This document shows, in pieces, positions 25,406 through 34,166 of a stretch of DNA of 64,000 nucleotides. The first letter of the stretch is position 1. Each line of letters opens with the position of its first letter. The translations under genes were made by a program, and so were the position numbers. Below the pieces are notes generated by a model, which saw only the letters and a program-made list of their open reading frames with translations, ran no database searches and was not told where the DNA came from. Origin of the DNA: Roseobacter ponti (GTDB lineage: Bacteria > Pseudomonadota > Alphaproteobacteria > Rhodobacterales > Rhodobacteraceae); assembly GCF_012932215.1 (NCBI RefSeq), contig NZ_CP048788.1, positions 806,001 through 870,000 of the forward strand, in the 5' to 3' direction.

Positions 25406-25456
25406 ATGTTCCAAACGCCTGCGTGCGCCGATAGCCTGCGTACAGTCATTCTCTGA
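25406..25456 (+). CDS. possible 16-residue leader peptide
   Basis: ATG at 25406 has GGGAGG 8 bp upstream and encodes 16 residues (MFQTPACADSLRTVIL) before TGA. It is followed 15 bp later by a second short frame that runs into the GDPD gene. The only support is the ribosome site and position; it may simply be chance. Confidence 0.3.
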   Translation: MFQTPACADSLRTVIL

Positions 25457-25471
25457 GGCCCGGAGGCACTT

Positions 25472-25540
25472 ATGACAGATCAGAGCAGCGCGATACGCCT
25501 CTTTTTTTGCCGTGCCGGCATATGGGGTCACACCCTGTGA
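25472..25540 (+). CDS. short upstream frame (22 aa) coupled to the GDPD gene
   Basis: ATG at 25472 has GGAGG with 5 bp spacing, the best ribosome site in this region, and encodes 22 residues. Its TGA overlaps the GTG at 25537 of the GDPD frame by 4 bp (GTGA). Between them is a run of seven T (25502-25508): a -1 slip there would fuse this frame to the GDPD frame. So it is either a leader that loads ribosomes onto the downstream start, or the true N-terminus of the GDPD protein reached by frameshift or a length change of the T run. Confidence 0.45.
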   Translation: MTDQSSAIRLFFCRAGIWGHTL

Positions 25541-27372
25541 ACGTCAGGGCGGCGTACGGCGAGGCATGGGCCGGCAGGCGGTTTCTGGTACCGTTGCTGC
25601 TGGGCGTCAGACTGCTGAGCCTTGCGGTTATTGCCCCGCTTCTCGGCCTCGCAGTACAGCTGGCGACAAAGATCTCTGGTCAGAGCGCGCTGACAGATCA
25701 GGACATCGCCTGGTTTATTCTGTCGCCTGCCGGGTTTCCGGTATTCCTGCTGGTTGCGGCGCTGATCCTGCTGGGCACGGTCATCGGTTTTGCCGTGATC
25801 ACGATCAATCTGCGCACTCCCGACAGAGTAACCACCACAACCGCAATGGCGCGGGCGCTGCGACGGACCGCGCGACGATCTGCGCATCTGATGCGGTATG
25901 CCACCGGGCTGATCCTGCGTGTCCTCGTTATTGCAGGGCCGTTCGTGATTGCAGGCATGCTTGTCGCCCGGCATCTGATCGGGGCCTATGACATCAACTA
26001 CTATCTGACGTTCCGGCCGCCTGAGTTTATCCGGGCGATTGTCATCGGTGGCGCTCTGGCGGCCGTGCTGGCGCCGCTTTTGCTGTCGCGGTTGCTGAGC
26101 TGGGCCGTATCGCTGCATTTTGTTCTGCTGGGACACAGCCGCGCGGGTGAGGCATTCACCCAGAGCCGGGACGTCATGCGCACAAAGCGCCGGGGCCTGC
26201 TGCGCGATCTTGCGGTGTGGTACGCGATCCGCGCAGGCGCTCATTTCCTTGCCGGGATCGGTTTCGTGGCTTTGCTGCGGCTGATGCCCTCATTGCTTGA
26301 GGGGAACTTTGAGCTGCGTCTGGGGCTTGCCGTGCTGATCACCTCGCTCTGGGCGGTCACGGCTTTTGTGATCACCGCGATCTCGCTTGGAGCGCTCGCG
26401 CGGATCATTGATGCCCGGTACGAGGGGCCGGTGCTGGAGACGAGGGGGGGAGAGGCTCCGACGCCTGCCGGCCTGTCGCTGCCGGCCCTTTGCGCGGTAG
26501 GGGTCGGCGCCGTTGTGGTGATCGGTGGCTTTACCGCCGTGACCCTGTTCGAGGGCGTGAAAAGTGATCAGGACGTGCTGGTCATTGCGCACCGGGGGGC
26601 TGCCGGGTCACGCCCAGAAAATACGCTGGCCTCATTGCAGGCGGCGGTCGATGCCGGCGCGGACTGGGTCGAAATTGACGTCCAGGAGACGGCAGAGGGT
26701 GACGTCGTCGTCATGCACGACAGCGATTTTATGAAGCTTGCACAGGTCGATCTGAAAATCTGGAACGCAACGGCGGAAGATCTCAATGATATCGACATCG
26801 GCTCATGGTTTGACCCGGTCTATTCAGATCAGCGCGTGCCGAGCCTCGCTGACGCACTGGAAGTCACCCGCGACACGGCACGGCTGCTCATTGAGCTGAA
26901 GTACTACGGTCATGATCAGGCGCTGGAAGAGCGCACCGCGGCCGTTGTCGATGCGGCGGATATGAACGACCAGGTGGCCTTCATGTCTCTCAAGTATCGT
27001 GCCGTCGGCAAAATGGCCGCACTCCGGCCGGACTGGCCTTCAGGTGTTCTGGCGGCAACTGCGGTGGGCGATCTGTCCGGGCTGGACGCTGATTTCATTG
27101 CCGTGAATACCGGTCTGGTTACGCCGCGGCTGGTGCGTAATGCTGCACAACAGGGCAAAAAGGTCTTTGTGTGGACCGTGAATGATCCGCTCGACATGCT
27201 GGCGATGGTCTCGCTTGGCGTTGATGGTCTGATCACGGATGAGCCGGCGCTGGCCCGGGCCGCACTGGAACGGCATGCCGGACTTGAAACGCACGAACGG
27301 GCGTTTCTGGTGTTTCTTGAGCATTTCGGTCTGACCGACAGTCTGCTGGACGACAGTGAAATGCGCCCCTGA
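25537..27372 (+). CDS. glycerophosphodiester phosphodiesterase with membrane domain
   Basis: The N-terminal half (about 320 residues) has several membrane segments of the GDPD-associated membrane domain. The C-terminal half is a full GDPD barrel: HRGAAGSRPENT with catalytic His/Arg, VEIDVQ, VVMHD, ELKYYG, and WTVNDPLDM near the end. Such enzymes split glycerophosphodiesters to glycerol-3-phosphate and an alcohol. The start is uncertain: GTG 25537 is coupled to the upstream short frame; ATG 25522 and TTG 25507 in the same frame have no ribosome site. About 20 residues follow the barrel as a polar tail. Confidence 0.85.
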   Translation: MNVRAAYGEAWAGRRFLVPLLLGVRLLSLAVIAPLLGLAVQLATKISGQSALTDQDIAWFILSPAGFPVFLLVAALILLGTVIGFAVITINLRTPDRVTTTTAMARALRRTARRSAHLMRYATGLILRVLVIAGPFVIAGMLVARHLIGAYDINYYLTFRPPEFIRAIVIGGALAAVLAPLLLSRLLSWAVSLHFVLLGHSRAGEAFTQSRDVMRTKRRGLLRDLAVWYAIRAGAHFLAGIGFVALLRLMPSLLEGNFELRLGLAVLITSLWAVTAFVITAISLGALARIIDARYEGPVLETRGGEAPTPAGLSLPALCAVGVGAVVVIGGFTAVTLFEGVKSDQDVLVIAHRGAAGSRPENTLASLQAAVDAGADWVEIDVQETAEGDVVVMHDSDFMKLAQVDLKIWNATAEDLNDIDIGSWFDPVYSDQRVPSLADALEVTRDTARLLIELKYYGHDQALEERTAAVVDAADMNDQVAFMSLKYRAVGKMAALRPDWPSGVLAATAVGDLSGLDADFIAVNTGLVTPRLVRNAAQQGKKVFVWTVNDPLDMLAMVSLGVDGLITDEPALARAALERHAGLETHERAFLVFLEHFGLTDSLLDDSEMRP

Positions 27373-27462
27373 ACTGCGGCCGCCGCGGGACCTGGCCGTC
27401 AGCTCTCAGCCGGGACGGCGCGCGCTACAATGTCACCCGGGACCGTCCGGCCGGAGCTGCGG

Positions 27463-28980
27463 TCAGCCCGGACTAAACAGACCGCTATAGGCGTCGCGGA
27501 GCACGTTTTTCTGAACTTTGCCCATGGTGTTACGTGGCAGCTCATCAATCAGCTTGATCAAACGCGGATGCTTGTAGCGTGCCAGCGAGGTTCCGACAGC
27601 TTCTGCGAGCGCATCTGTATCGGGTTCCGCGCCATCCCTTGGCACCACAAGCGCCACAGGCGTCTCACCGAAATCGGGGTGCGGCACGCCGATTACGGCT
27701 GACTCAAGTACCCCGGGCTGCGCATCGAGCAGCACCTCTATCTCTTTGGGGTAAATGTTGTAGCCGCCGGAGATGATCAGATCCTTGCCCCGTCCGACGA
27801 TCTGCAGATAACCGTCCGCGTCGAAACTGCCCAGGTCGCCGGTGATGAAAAAACCGTCTTCCCGCAGTTCGGCGGCAGTCTTCTCGGGCATCTGCCAGTA
27901 GCCTTTGAATACATTCGGGCCGCGCACCTCAATCTGTCCTACCTCTCCGGCGGGCAGCGGTTTATCAGTGTCAGGGTCTATGATCCGGATTTCAACACCG
28001 GGCAGCGCGAACCCCACAGTGCCGGGCCGGCGCTCGCCGTCATAGGGGTTGGAGCTGTTCATATTGGTTTCGGTCATGCCGTATCGTTCGAGGATCCGGT
28101 GGCCTGTGCGCTCTTCGAACCTGGTATGGGTTTCAGCAAGAAGAGGGGCACTGCCCGAGATGAAGAGGCGCATGCCTGCTGTAAGTTCGCGGGTCAGACC
28201 GGGATCACCAAGCAGCCGCGTATAGAAGGTAGGCACACCCATCATGACCGTAGCCTCTTTGAGCCGGTTGATCATCGCTCCGGTTTCAAACTTCGGCAGA
28301 AAGATCATCGATGCCCCGGCCACAAGCGCCGTATTCGTCGCGACGAAAAGCCCGTGGGTATGGAAGATCGGCAGCGCATGCAGCAGCACGTCTTCCTGCG
28401 TGAAACGCCACAGGTCCTCGAGCGTCCGGGCGTTTGAGAGCAGGTTCTCATGAGTGAGCATCGCGCCCTTGGATCGCCCGGTTGTCCCGGAGGTATAGAG
28501 AAACGCCGCGAGATCATCCGGCGTGCGGGCCACGGTTTCAAAAGAATCGCTCTGCTCTTTAGCGGCAGGCATCAGAGACCCCTGGCCGTCCGGGCCCAGC
28601 GTATGCAGCATGGCATGATGTGCGCGCGCCAGCGGTTTCAGATGGTCCGCGTCGGCAGGGTCACAAACGAGAAGCCGCGCGCCGCTGTTGCTGATAAAAT
28701 ACTCAAGCTCGTCTTTTGTATAGCCTGTGTTGAGCGGCAGAAAAACAATGCCTGCCTGCACGCAGGCCGCATAGAGCGCCAGAGCTTCCGGTGATTTTTC
28801 GACCTGAGCGGCGAGGCGGTCACCTGGAACAAGGCCGCCGGCGGTCAGGACCTGTGCGATGCGGGCGGCCGTGTCGAGAAACGCAGAATAACTCAGCGTG
28901 TCACCACCGGGGAGGTGAAGAAACGGGGTGTCTTTGCCGGCATGCGGGGCGAAAAGGGCGTCGTAGAGGGTGTTGGTCAT
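27463..28980 (-). CDS. matB: malonyl-CoA synthetase
   Basis: This adenylate-forming enzyme (505 aa) matches MatB: YTSGTTGRSKGAMLTHENL (P-loop), ERYGMTETNMNSSNP, TGDLGSFDADGYLQI, GRGKDLIISGGYNIYPKEIE and the final PRNTMGKVQK Lys motif. The arginine-bearing region that fits malonate is part of the NSSNPYDGERRPG stretch. It activates malonate with CoA and ATP. It is the last gene of the malonate operon, 9 bp after the decarboxylase. Confidence 0.93.
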   Translation of the reverse strand: MTNTLYDALFAPHAGKDTPFLHLPGGDTLSYSAFLDTAARIAQVLTAGGLVPGDRLAAQVEKSPEALALYAACVQAGIVFLPLNTGYTKDELEYFISNSGARLLVCDPADADHLKPLARAHHAMLHTLGPDGQGSLMPAAKEQSDSFETVARTPDDLAAFLYTSGTTGRSKGAMLTHENLLSNARTLEDLWRFTQEDVLLHALPIFHTHGLFVATNTALVAGASMIFLPKFETGAMINRLKEATVMMGVPTFYTRLLGDPGLTRELTAGMRLFISGSAPLLAETHTRFEERTGHRILERYGMTETNMNSSNPYDGERRPGTVGFALPGVEIRIIDPDTDKPLPAGEVGQIEVRGPNVFKGYWQMPEKTAAELREDGFFITGDLGSFDADGYLQIVGRGKDLIISGGYNIYPKEIEVLLDAQPGVLESAVIGVPHPDFGETPVALVVPRDGAEPDTDALAEAVGTSLARYKHPRLIKLIDELPRNTMGKVQKNVLRDAYSGLFSPG

Positions 28981-28989
28981 CGGCTGCTC

Positions 28990-30237
28990 CTATGCAATCG
29001 CCTTTTCCGCCGCCGAGGCCAGATTGCGGACATCGGCAGACATCGCGACATCCTGAGAGGCCGCGAAGCGTTCGTGGTTCTGCGAGACGCGGGACGTATC
29101 ATAAAGGTAGTTCACCATCGTTCCGAATGACTGCGCCCGGCCCTTGGGCGAGGTATCCGCGCCTGCGTGGATCTGATGCACTGAGGCCCCGTTACCAAGG
29201 TGGAAACGTGCGACCGGATCAAGCGGTTGTCCGTCCGGGCGTTTCGCTTCCACAAGGTACCGCGCGGCCAGCGCCCGCAGAACATCGTCCTCTTCGGGCG
29301 GACCGGGCAGCTCCAGTGTCTCCGTCCAGCGCGCAAAACCGGGAATGGGCGAGAGCGTCACAAAGGTCGCAAGGTCAGGAAATTCAATCGACAGATCGGC
29401 GACAACCTGTTTGATCAGCGAATTGCCAAAAGAGATCGAGGCCAGCCCCGCCTGGCAGTTTGAAATGGAGTAAAAGACGGCGGTGTCGGCCTGTTCTTCA
29501 CTCAGAACCTCACGGTCCTGTGCCAGCAGGGTCTGAACTGAGCCCGGGATGCCCCGGGTCAGTGCCACTTCGACGAAGATCAGCGGTTCGTCCGGCATCG
29601 CGGGGTGAAAGAAGGCAAAACATCTGCGGTCGCGCGGCTCTACCCGGCGCCTCAGATCTGCCCAGGAGCTGATCGCGTGTACGGCCTCATAGGCGATGAT
29701 CCGGTCGAGAATATGCGCGGGACTTTCCCAGTTTACCGGGCGCAGGACGAGGAAGCCACGGTTGAACCAGCTGGCAAAGAGGTGGCGGAAATCGAGATCA
29801 AGCGCCATCAGCGCATCTTCATGTTTGCCCAGCCGCAGAAGGTCAGCGCGCATTTTAACCAGCGCACCGGTGGCGCCGGGTATCTGATTGAGGCGCCGTA
29901 TCAGTTCCTGGCGTCTGGGCTCTGCGGCCATCATGACGGCGGCGTAGCTCGCTTTTGTTTCGCCGGCTTCATAGGTGTCGAGGGCGGCACGCACGCGCCC
30001 GGGATCCAGTGTCATGTCGCTTGCAAGATGCCGGAAAAACGCGAGTTTTTCGTCGTCGGAAAAGCCCGCATACCGGTCGAGGATGGCGCGGGCGACGGTC
30101 AGCCCGGTTATCTCTCCCTTGGCGCCCATCAGCTCGGCGGTCAGATCACCGATTGGTCCCTGGCTGACGTCGCCGACACCCGACCGCCCGTAGCGGCGGT
30201 CGAAAAGTGTGGAGAGCAGGTCAGCGAGCTTCGTCAC
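28990..30237 (-). CDS. matA: malonyl-CoA decarboxylase
   Basis: The 415-residue protein has the two parts of malonyl-CoA decarboxylase: a helical N-terminal domain and a GNAT-like catalytic domain with FFHPAMPDEPLIFVEVAL, FYSISNCQAGL, TLSPIPGF and the FHLGNGASVHQI catalytic segment. It converts malonyl-CoA to acetyl-CoA and CO2. I use the GTG at 30237, which overlaps the TRAP permease stop by 4 bp; a longer frame to 30294 would intrude on that gene. With MatB it completes malonate conversion to acetyl-CoA. Confidence 0.92.
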   Translation of the reverse strand: MTKLADLLSTLFDRRYGRSGVGDVSQGPIGDLTAELMGAKGEITGLTVARAILDRYAGFSDDEKLAFFRHLASDMTLDPGRVRAALDTYEAGETKASYAAVMMAAEPRRQELIRRLNQIPGATGALVKMRADLLRLGKHEDALMALDLDFRHLFASWFNRGFLVLRPVNWESPAHILDRIIAYEAVHAISSWADLRRRVEPRDRRCFAFFHPAMPDEPLIFVEVALTRGIPGSVQTLLAQDREVLSEEQADTAVFYSISNCQAGLASISFGNSLIKQVVADLSIEFPDLATFVTLSPIPGFARWTETLELPGPPEEDDVLRALAARYLVEAKRPDGQPLDPVARFHLGNGASVHQIHAGADTSPKGRAQSFGTMVNYLYDTSRVSQNHERFAASQDVAMSADVRNLASAAEKAIA

Positions 30238-31550
30238 AGCGCGGTTCCCATTACGAAGTCGGGCAGCCACAATGCGATGCCCGGAAAAAGGCACAACAGC
30301 AGGATGGCCACAATCATGCAGCCGACATAAGGAAGCGACCCGACGAGGATCGTCTTGAGCTTGATGTCCGGGGCGATGCCGTTGATCACATAAAGATTGA
30401 GGCCAACAGGTGGCGAGATCAGCCCGATCTCCATGTTGATTGTCAGCACCACAGCAAACCAGATGGGATCAAAGCCCGCAGTGGTGATGATCGGCAACAG
30501 AATGGGGGCGGCCATCAGAATGACGGCAACTGGCGGCAGAAAGAAGCCGGCGACCAGCAGGAAGAGATTGATCGCGGCCATCAGGACCCAGCGGTTGGTA
30601 TCAAGCCCGCCGATCCATTCCGCAATCGACTGGGTGATAAAGAGCGAGGACAGCATGTAGCTGAAGACACCCGCCGCGCCGATAATGAAAAGGATCATAA
30701 CGGATTCTCGTGTGCTGTCGCGCAGTACTGCCCAGAGCTGGCGCGGATCCCACAGCCGGTAGATCACCATCGCAATGACCAGACACATCAGAGCACCCAC
30801 GGCGGCTGTTTCTGACGGTGTCGCGATTCCGCCGTACATCGCGTAAAGCACGCCGAGAATGATGGCGAGAAAGGGCAGGACGCGGGGCAGGATCTCAATT
30901 TTCTGCTTCCAGGTATAGGTGGTGGAGCGGAGCACACGTGCATCACCCGACGCCCACGTGGAATAGAGCGACCAGGCCATAAAGAGGCTGACCAGCAAAA
31001 GCCCCGGCAGGACGCCCGCAAGGAAAAGCCGCCCGATTGATGTCTCGGTTGCGATGCCATAGACGATCATCGTAACGGACGGCGGGATCAGGATGCCCAG
31101 GGTGCCGCCGGCGGCGATAGAGCCTGCCGCGACACTGTCGGGATAGCCGCGTTTGCGCATCTCGGGAATGCCCATTTTACCGATCGCAGCACAGGTGGCG
31201 GGGCTTGAGCCGCTCATGGCTGAAAAAAGCGCACAGGCGCCGAGGTTCGAGACGACCAGCCCGCCCGGTACGCGCGTCAGCCAGCGTTCGAGTGCCTCGT
31301 AGAGGTCCGCACCCGCCCGGGTTGAGGAGATCGCGGCCCCCATAATGATAAACATGGGGATCGACAGCAGCGCAAAGTTGTCGAGTTTGCCAAAGAAAAC
31401 CTCGGGCATGAGGCTCAACGACGACATTCCGTCAAAGAAAATCAGGAAAGAAGCGGCCACAAAGAGCAGCCCCGAGGCCACCGATATGCCGGAGAAAAGA
31501 ACGATGATCGTGGCGCAGGCGACGATGGCGCCGAGAGACAGCGGTTCCAT
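30234..31550 (-). CDS. TRAP transporter large permease (malonate)
   Basis: A DctM-type membrane protein of 438 residues with about twelve hydrophobic segments; ALFSAMSGSSPATCAAIGKMG and the IPPSVTMIVYGIATETSIG stretch are family hallmarks. It carries solute across the inner membrane using a sodium or proton gradient with the small permease and binding protein. Its position directly before matA and matB makes malonate the likely substrate, as in matPQMAB loci of rhizobia. Confidence 0.92.
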   Translation of the reverse strand: MEPLSLGAIVACATIIVLFSGISVASGLLFVAASFLIFFDGMSSLSLMPEVFFGKLDNFALLSIPMFIIMGAAISSTRAGADLYEALERWLTRVPGGLVVSNLGACALFSAMSGSSPATCAAIGKMGIPEMRKRGYPDSVAAGSIAAGGTLGILIPPSVTMIVYGIATETSIGRLFLAGVLPGLLLVSLFMAWSLYSTWASGDARVLRSTTYTWKQKIEILPRVLPFLAIILGVLYAMYGGIATPSETAAVGALMCLVIAMVIYRLWDPRQLWAVLRDSTRESVMILFIIGAAGVFSYMLSSLFITQSIAEWIGGLDTNRWVLMAAINLFLLVAGFFLPPVAVILMAAPILLPIITTAGFDPIWFAVVLTINMEIGLISPPVGLNLYVINGIAPDIKLKTILVGSLPYVGCMIVAILLLCLFPGIALWLPDFVMGTAL

Positions 31551-32137
31551 TATTCGGACCTTTCTGCAAGGGCCTCGGTGAGGCTGGCGTCGGGATCGAT
31601 TCCAAAGGGGGGCTCAACGTCGCGCGCCATGGCCCAAGTATCTGCGAGAAGCTGCAGCGAATAGAGACCGAAACCCAGCGGCAGTGCGAGATAAGGCACC
31701 CAGAGTTTCGGGTTCCAGGGCGTGTTCGACGTCTCGCCCCAGTCCCAGGCCTCGTGCCAGAAATGATAGCCGTTCCAGACCATTATGCCGCTGACGGCAA
31801 GGGTCATCAGCAGCACGATGTAAGCCAGTCCTTTGCGTGCGCCCACCGGCAGCATCAGCGGCAGCAGATCAACATTCACATGCCCGCGCAGGTACTGCAC
31901 ATAAGGCAGACCGAGCATCGTTGCGGCAATCATCATGTAGGTGACGCCTTCGGTCTGCCAGACCGTCGAGCCGTTCAGCACAAAGCGGATAAAGATCATC
32001 TGGCAGGTCACACCGACGGAGATCACGATCAGTGAGGCGGAGACTACCCCCGACAGAACGCTCAGAAATCCTACAATGCGCAGAAAGATGTTGCCGCCGT
32101 GCTGTGCAGGCGCTGTTCCATGGGACGGTCCGGTCAT
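31550..32137 (-). CDS. TRAP transporter small permease (malonate)
   Basis: A DctQ-type protein of 195 residues with four membrane segments and the family's LxxxRFVLNxxxxWxxE-like stretch (IRFVLNGSTVWQTEGVTYM). Its stop overlaps the large-permease start by 1 bp. It bridges the binding protein and the large permease. About 20 residues before the first membrane segment are polar. Confidence 0.9.
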   Translation of the reverse strand: MTGPSHGTAPAQHGGNIFLRIVGFLSVLSGVVSASLIVISVGVTCQMIFIRFVLNGSTVWQTEGVTYMMIAATMLGLPYVQYLRGHVNVDLLPLMLPVGARKGLAYIVLLMTLAVSGIMVWNGYHFWHEAWDWGETSNTPWNPKLWVPYLALPLGFGLYSLQLLADTWAMARDVEPPFGIDPDASLTEALAERSE

Positions 32138-32174
32138 GCGCGGCGTCTCCCGGTGTTTGGGGCTTCGGTAAGGT

Positions 32175-32202
32175 CCGGGGGCGGCCGGTGGCCGCGCCCC
32201 GG
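32175..32202 (-). terminator. intercistronic hairpin after the TRAP binding-protein gene
   Basis: CCGGGG at 32175-32180 pairs with CCCCGG at 32197-32202 and the stem continues inward as GC pairs around a 3-nt loop, with one bulge. No T-run follows on the minus strand. It probably protects the binding-protein mRNA and lowers expression of the downstream permease genes. Confidence 0.6.
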
Positions 32203-32211
32203 TTTGTTATA

Positions 32212-33192
32212 TCACTCGACGGCGAGTGCCAGATCCAGCAGTTTCTGGCCGTCGGGCGAGCCTTCGAGGAAGGCTTTGTACGCGGTTTCCTGAGCAATCG
32301 CGCGCCAGGCGTTGAACTGCTCTTCCGTCATGTCGGCAATCTCAACACCATTCTGAGCGAAAGTATCGCGTGCGGCGCCGTCTTCTTTCTTGGCTTCTTC
32401 AAGATAGAAGGCTTCGGCCTTTTCGGCGGCTGCCATCAGCGCTTCCTGCTGCTCGGCACTCAGCCCGTCAAAGACCGATTTGTTCATCAGCATCGGCTGA
32501 TACATGAACCACAGCGCATACTCGCCCGCGGGCGTGAAGCAGGCGACCTGCTCATAGATGCGGTAGGAAACGAAAGACGATGAGGATGTATTGGCAGCAT
32601 CCAGAACACCCGTTTGCATGGCGTTGTAGATTTCTGCAGAAGACATCGATGCAATCGACGCTCCTGCGCCGGCCAGCATCTGCTCAAACGCCTTACCGGC
32701 CGCCCGCATCTGCTTGCCTGACACATCTTCCGGTCCGGTCACGCATTCTTCTTTACCGGCAAAGCCCCCCGCTAGGTATCCGTGCACCAGCACCATCACG
32801 TCATCCTCGGCAAGGATCTTTTCGATCTCTTCCATGAAGGGCGATTCGTTCAGGCGTGCAGCGTGGTCGTGGTTTTTTACCAGCCCCGGCATCAGTGTCA
32901 GGTTATAGGCATTGCGCAGACCACCCGCATAAGAGAGCGGGAATACGATCATATCGACCTGGCCACGGGACAGAGGCTTGTACTGCTCTCGTGCCTTGAA
33001 AAGCGACTGGCTCGGGAAAATCTGCAACTCAAGGCCGACGTCAGCCGCAGCGACTTCATCGGCAACGATTTTTGCGACCTGATGGCGGACGTCGCCTTCG
33101 GACCATTGATGTGAAACCCTGAGTTGCTGGGCCTCTGCGCTCAGTGTGAACGCAACAAGTGCGGCCGCGGCGGCCGTGGCTTTGAAAAACAT
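32212..33192 (-). CDS. TRAP transporter substrate-binding protein (malonate)
   Basis: A DctP-type periplasmic protein of 326 residues with a signal peptide of about 21 residues ending AEAQQ. The LRVSHQWSEGDVRHQ start, the FPSQSLFKAREQYKPLSRGQVDM stretch and the TGVLDAANTS ligand loop fit the family; the Arg that binds the carboxylate is probably in GKQMRAAGK. I start at the ATG at 33192, behind GGAGG. The frame remains open to 33669 but that part is antisense to matR. It is the first gene of the malonate operon. Confidence 0.92.
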   Translation of the reverse strand: MFFKATAAAAALVAFTLSAEAQQLRVSHQWSEGDVRHQVAKIVADEVAAADVGLELQIFPSQSLFKAREQYKPLSRGQVDMIVFPLSYAGGLRNAYNLTLMPGLVKNHDHAARLNESPFMEEIEKILAEDDVMVLVHGYLAGGFAGKEECVTGPEDVSGKQMRAAGKAFEQMLAGAGASIASMSSAEIYNAMQTGVLDAANTSSSSFVSYRIYEQVACFTPAGEYALWFMYQPMLMNKSVFDGLSAEQQEALMAAAEKAEAFYLEEAKKEDGAARDTFAQNGVEIADMTEEQFNAWRAIAQETAYKAFLEGSPDGQKLLDLALAVE

Positions 33193-33272
33193 GCTTTTCC
33201 TCCCTCTGGTTTGCCCCCCGGAAGGGGCACAGCATGCCCGACACTTGCAGCGATTGTCCGTTACGTCAAGTT

Positions 33273-33323
33273 TTGTATACAATAACTGCCTTGTTGTGTG
33301 ATCAACGTATCCATTGTATGCAT
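33273..33323. promoter_or_regulatory. MatR operator candidates
   Basis: TTGTATACAA at 33273-33282 is a perfect 10-bp palindrome, and a related TTGTATGCAT lies at 33314-33323, right before the matR start. Both sit in the divergent promoter region of the malonate operon and matR. The TTGTA/TACA form is close to what I recall for the rhizobial MatR operator and is typical of FCD GntR sites. Confidence 0.65.
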
Positions 33324-33328
33324 GAGCG

Positions 33329-33985
33329 ATGGGACAAAAGCGTTCAGACGCCATCGCCGACACGCTTGAGGGGCTGATCCTTGACGGGTCTTTTGAAGAC
33401 GGACAGCGTCTGGATGAGGTACAGCTGGCGGAGCGGTTCGAGGTCTCGCGCACGCCTCTGCGCGAAGCGCTGCAGCGGCTTGCGATCTCCGGACTGGTCG
33501 AGCAGATTCCGCGGCGGGGGGTTTTTGTGCGCCAGCCGGGTCCGGTGGAGCTGGTTGAGATGTTCGAGGTGATGGCAGAGCTTGAAGCGGTCTGCGCGCG
33601 GCTCGCCGCAGAGCGCATTACCGATGAGGCGCTGAAAGATATGCGCCGTGCCAATGCAAGCTGTCGCACGGCTCTCGATGCGCGGGATACAGATGGCTAT
33701 TATCGCGAAAATGAAGGATTTCACGCAATTCTGTACCGGCAGTCCGGGAACTCCTTTCTGGAACAGGAATGCCGGCGTCTGCACCGCCGTCTGACCCCGT
33801 TCCGCCGTTTGCAGCTGAGGCTGCGCGGGCGGATCAGGCAGTCGATGGCTGAACACGAAGCCATCGTTGATGCTCTGGAACATGGCGATGCGACGCTTGC
33901 GGCGGATCGTGTGAGGGCGCATGTTTCGGTGCAGGGGGAAAAGTTCTTTCACCTGATGCGCAGCCTGAAGACGGCAGCGGAATAA
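33329..33985 (+). CDS. matR: GntR-family regulator of malonate use
   Basis: The 218-residue FCD-type regulator has the winged helix (LAERFEVSRTPLREALQRLA at about residue 35) and an FCD domain with ENEGFHAILY and the C-terminal HMF-like AHVSVQGEKFFHLM. It is transcribed away from the malonate TRAP/matAB operon and shares its control region with it, where two palindromic sites are found. It is expected to repress the operon until malonate or malonyl-CoA is present. Confidence 0.85.
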   Translation: MGQKRSDAIADTLEGLILDGSFEDGQRLDEVQLAERFEVSRTPLREALQRLAISGLVEQIPRRGVFVRQPGPVELVEMFEVMAELEAVCARLAAERITDEALKDMRRANASCRTALDARDTDGYYRENEGFHAILYRQSGNSFLEQECRRLHRRLTPFRRLQLRLRGRIRQSMAEHEAIVDALEHGDATLAADRVRAHVSVQGEKFFHLMRSLKTAAE

Positions 33986-34166
33986 AGTTTCCGATGGTCT
34001 GTACCGGGGTGTAATTCTGATCAGGCAACTCAGACCGGATCAAAATACAATCGGCAGGCCCGCGCCGGGCAAACGGCCCGATGCGACAGTGTTGCACGAC
34101 GCGAAAACCGCCCGGTAAAACGACCCCTGCCGTCATCCCGAACGGCGGAAAGGCAGGAGCGCGGGA

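Noticed and set aside
33193-33669. Long upstream extension of the TRAP binding protein frame
   Set aside because: It is antisense to matR, and a signal peptide with a good ribosome site begins at 33192.
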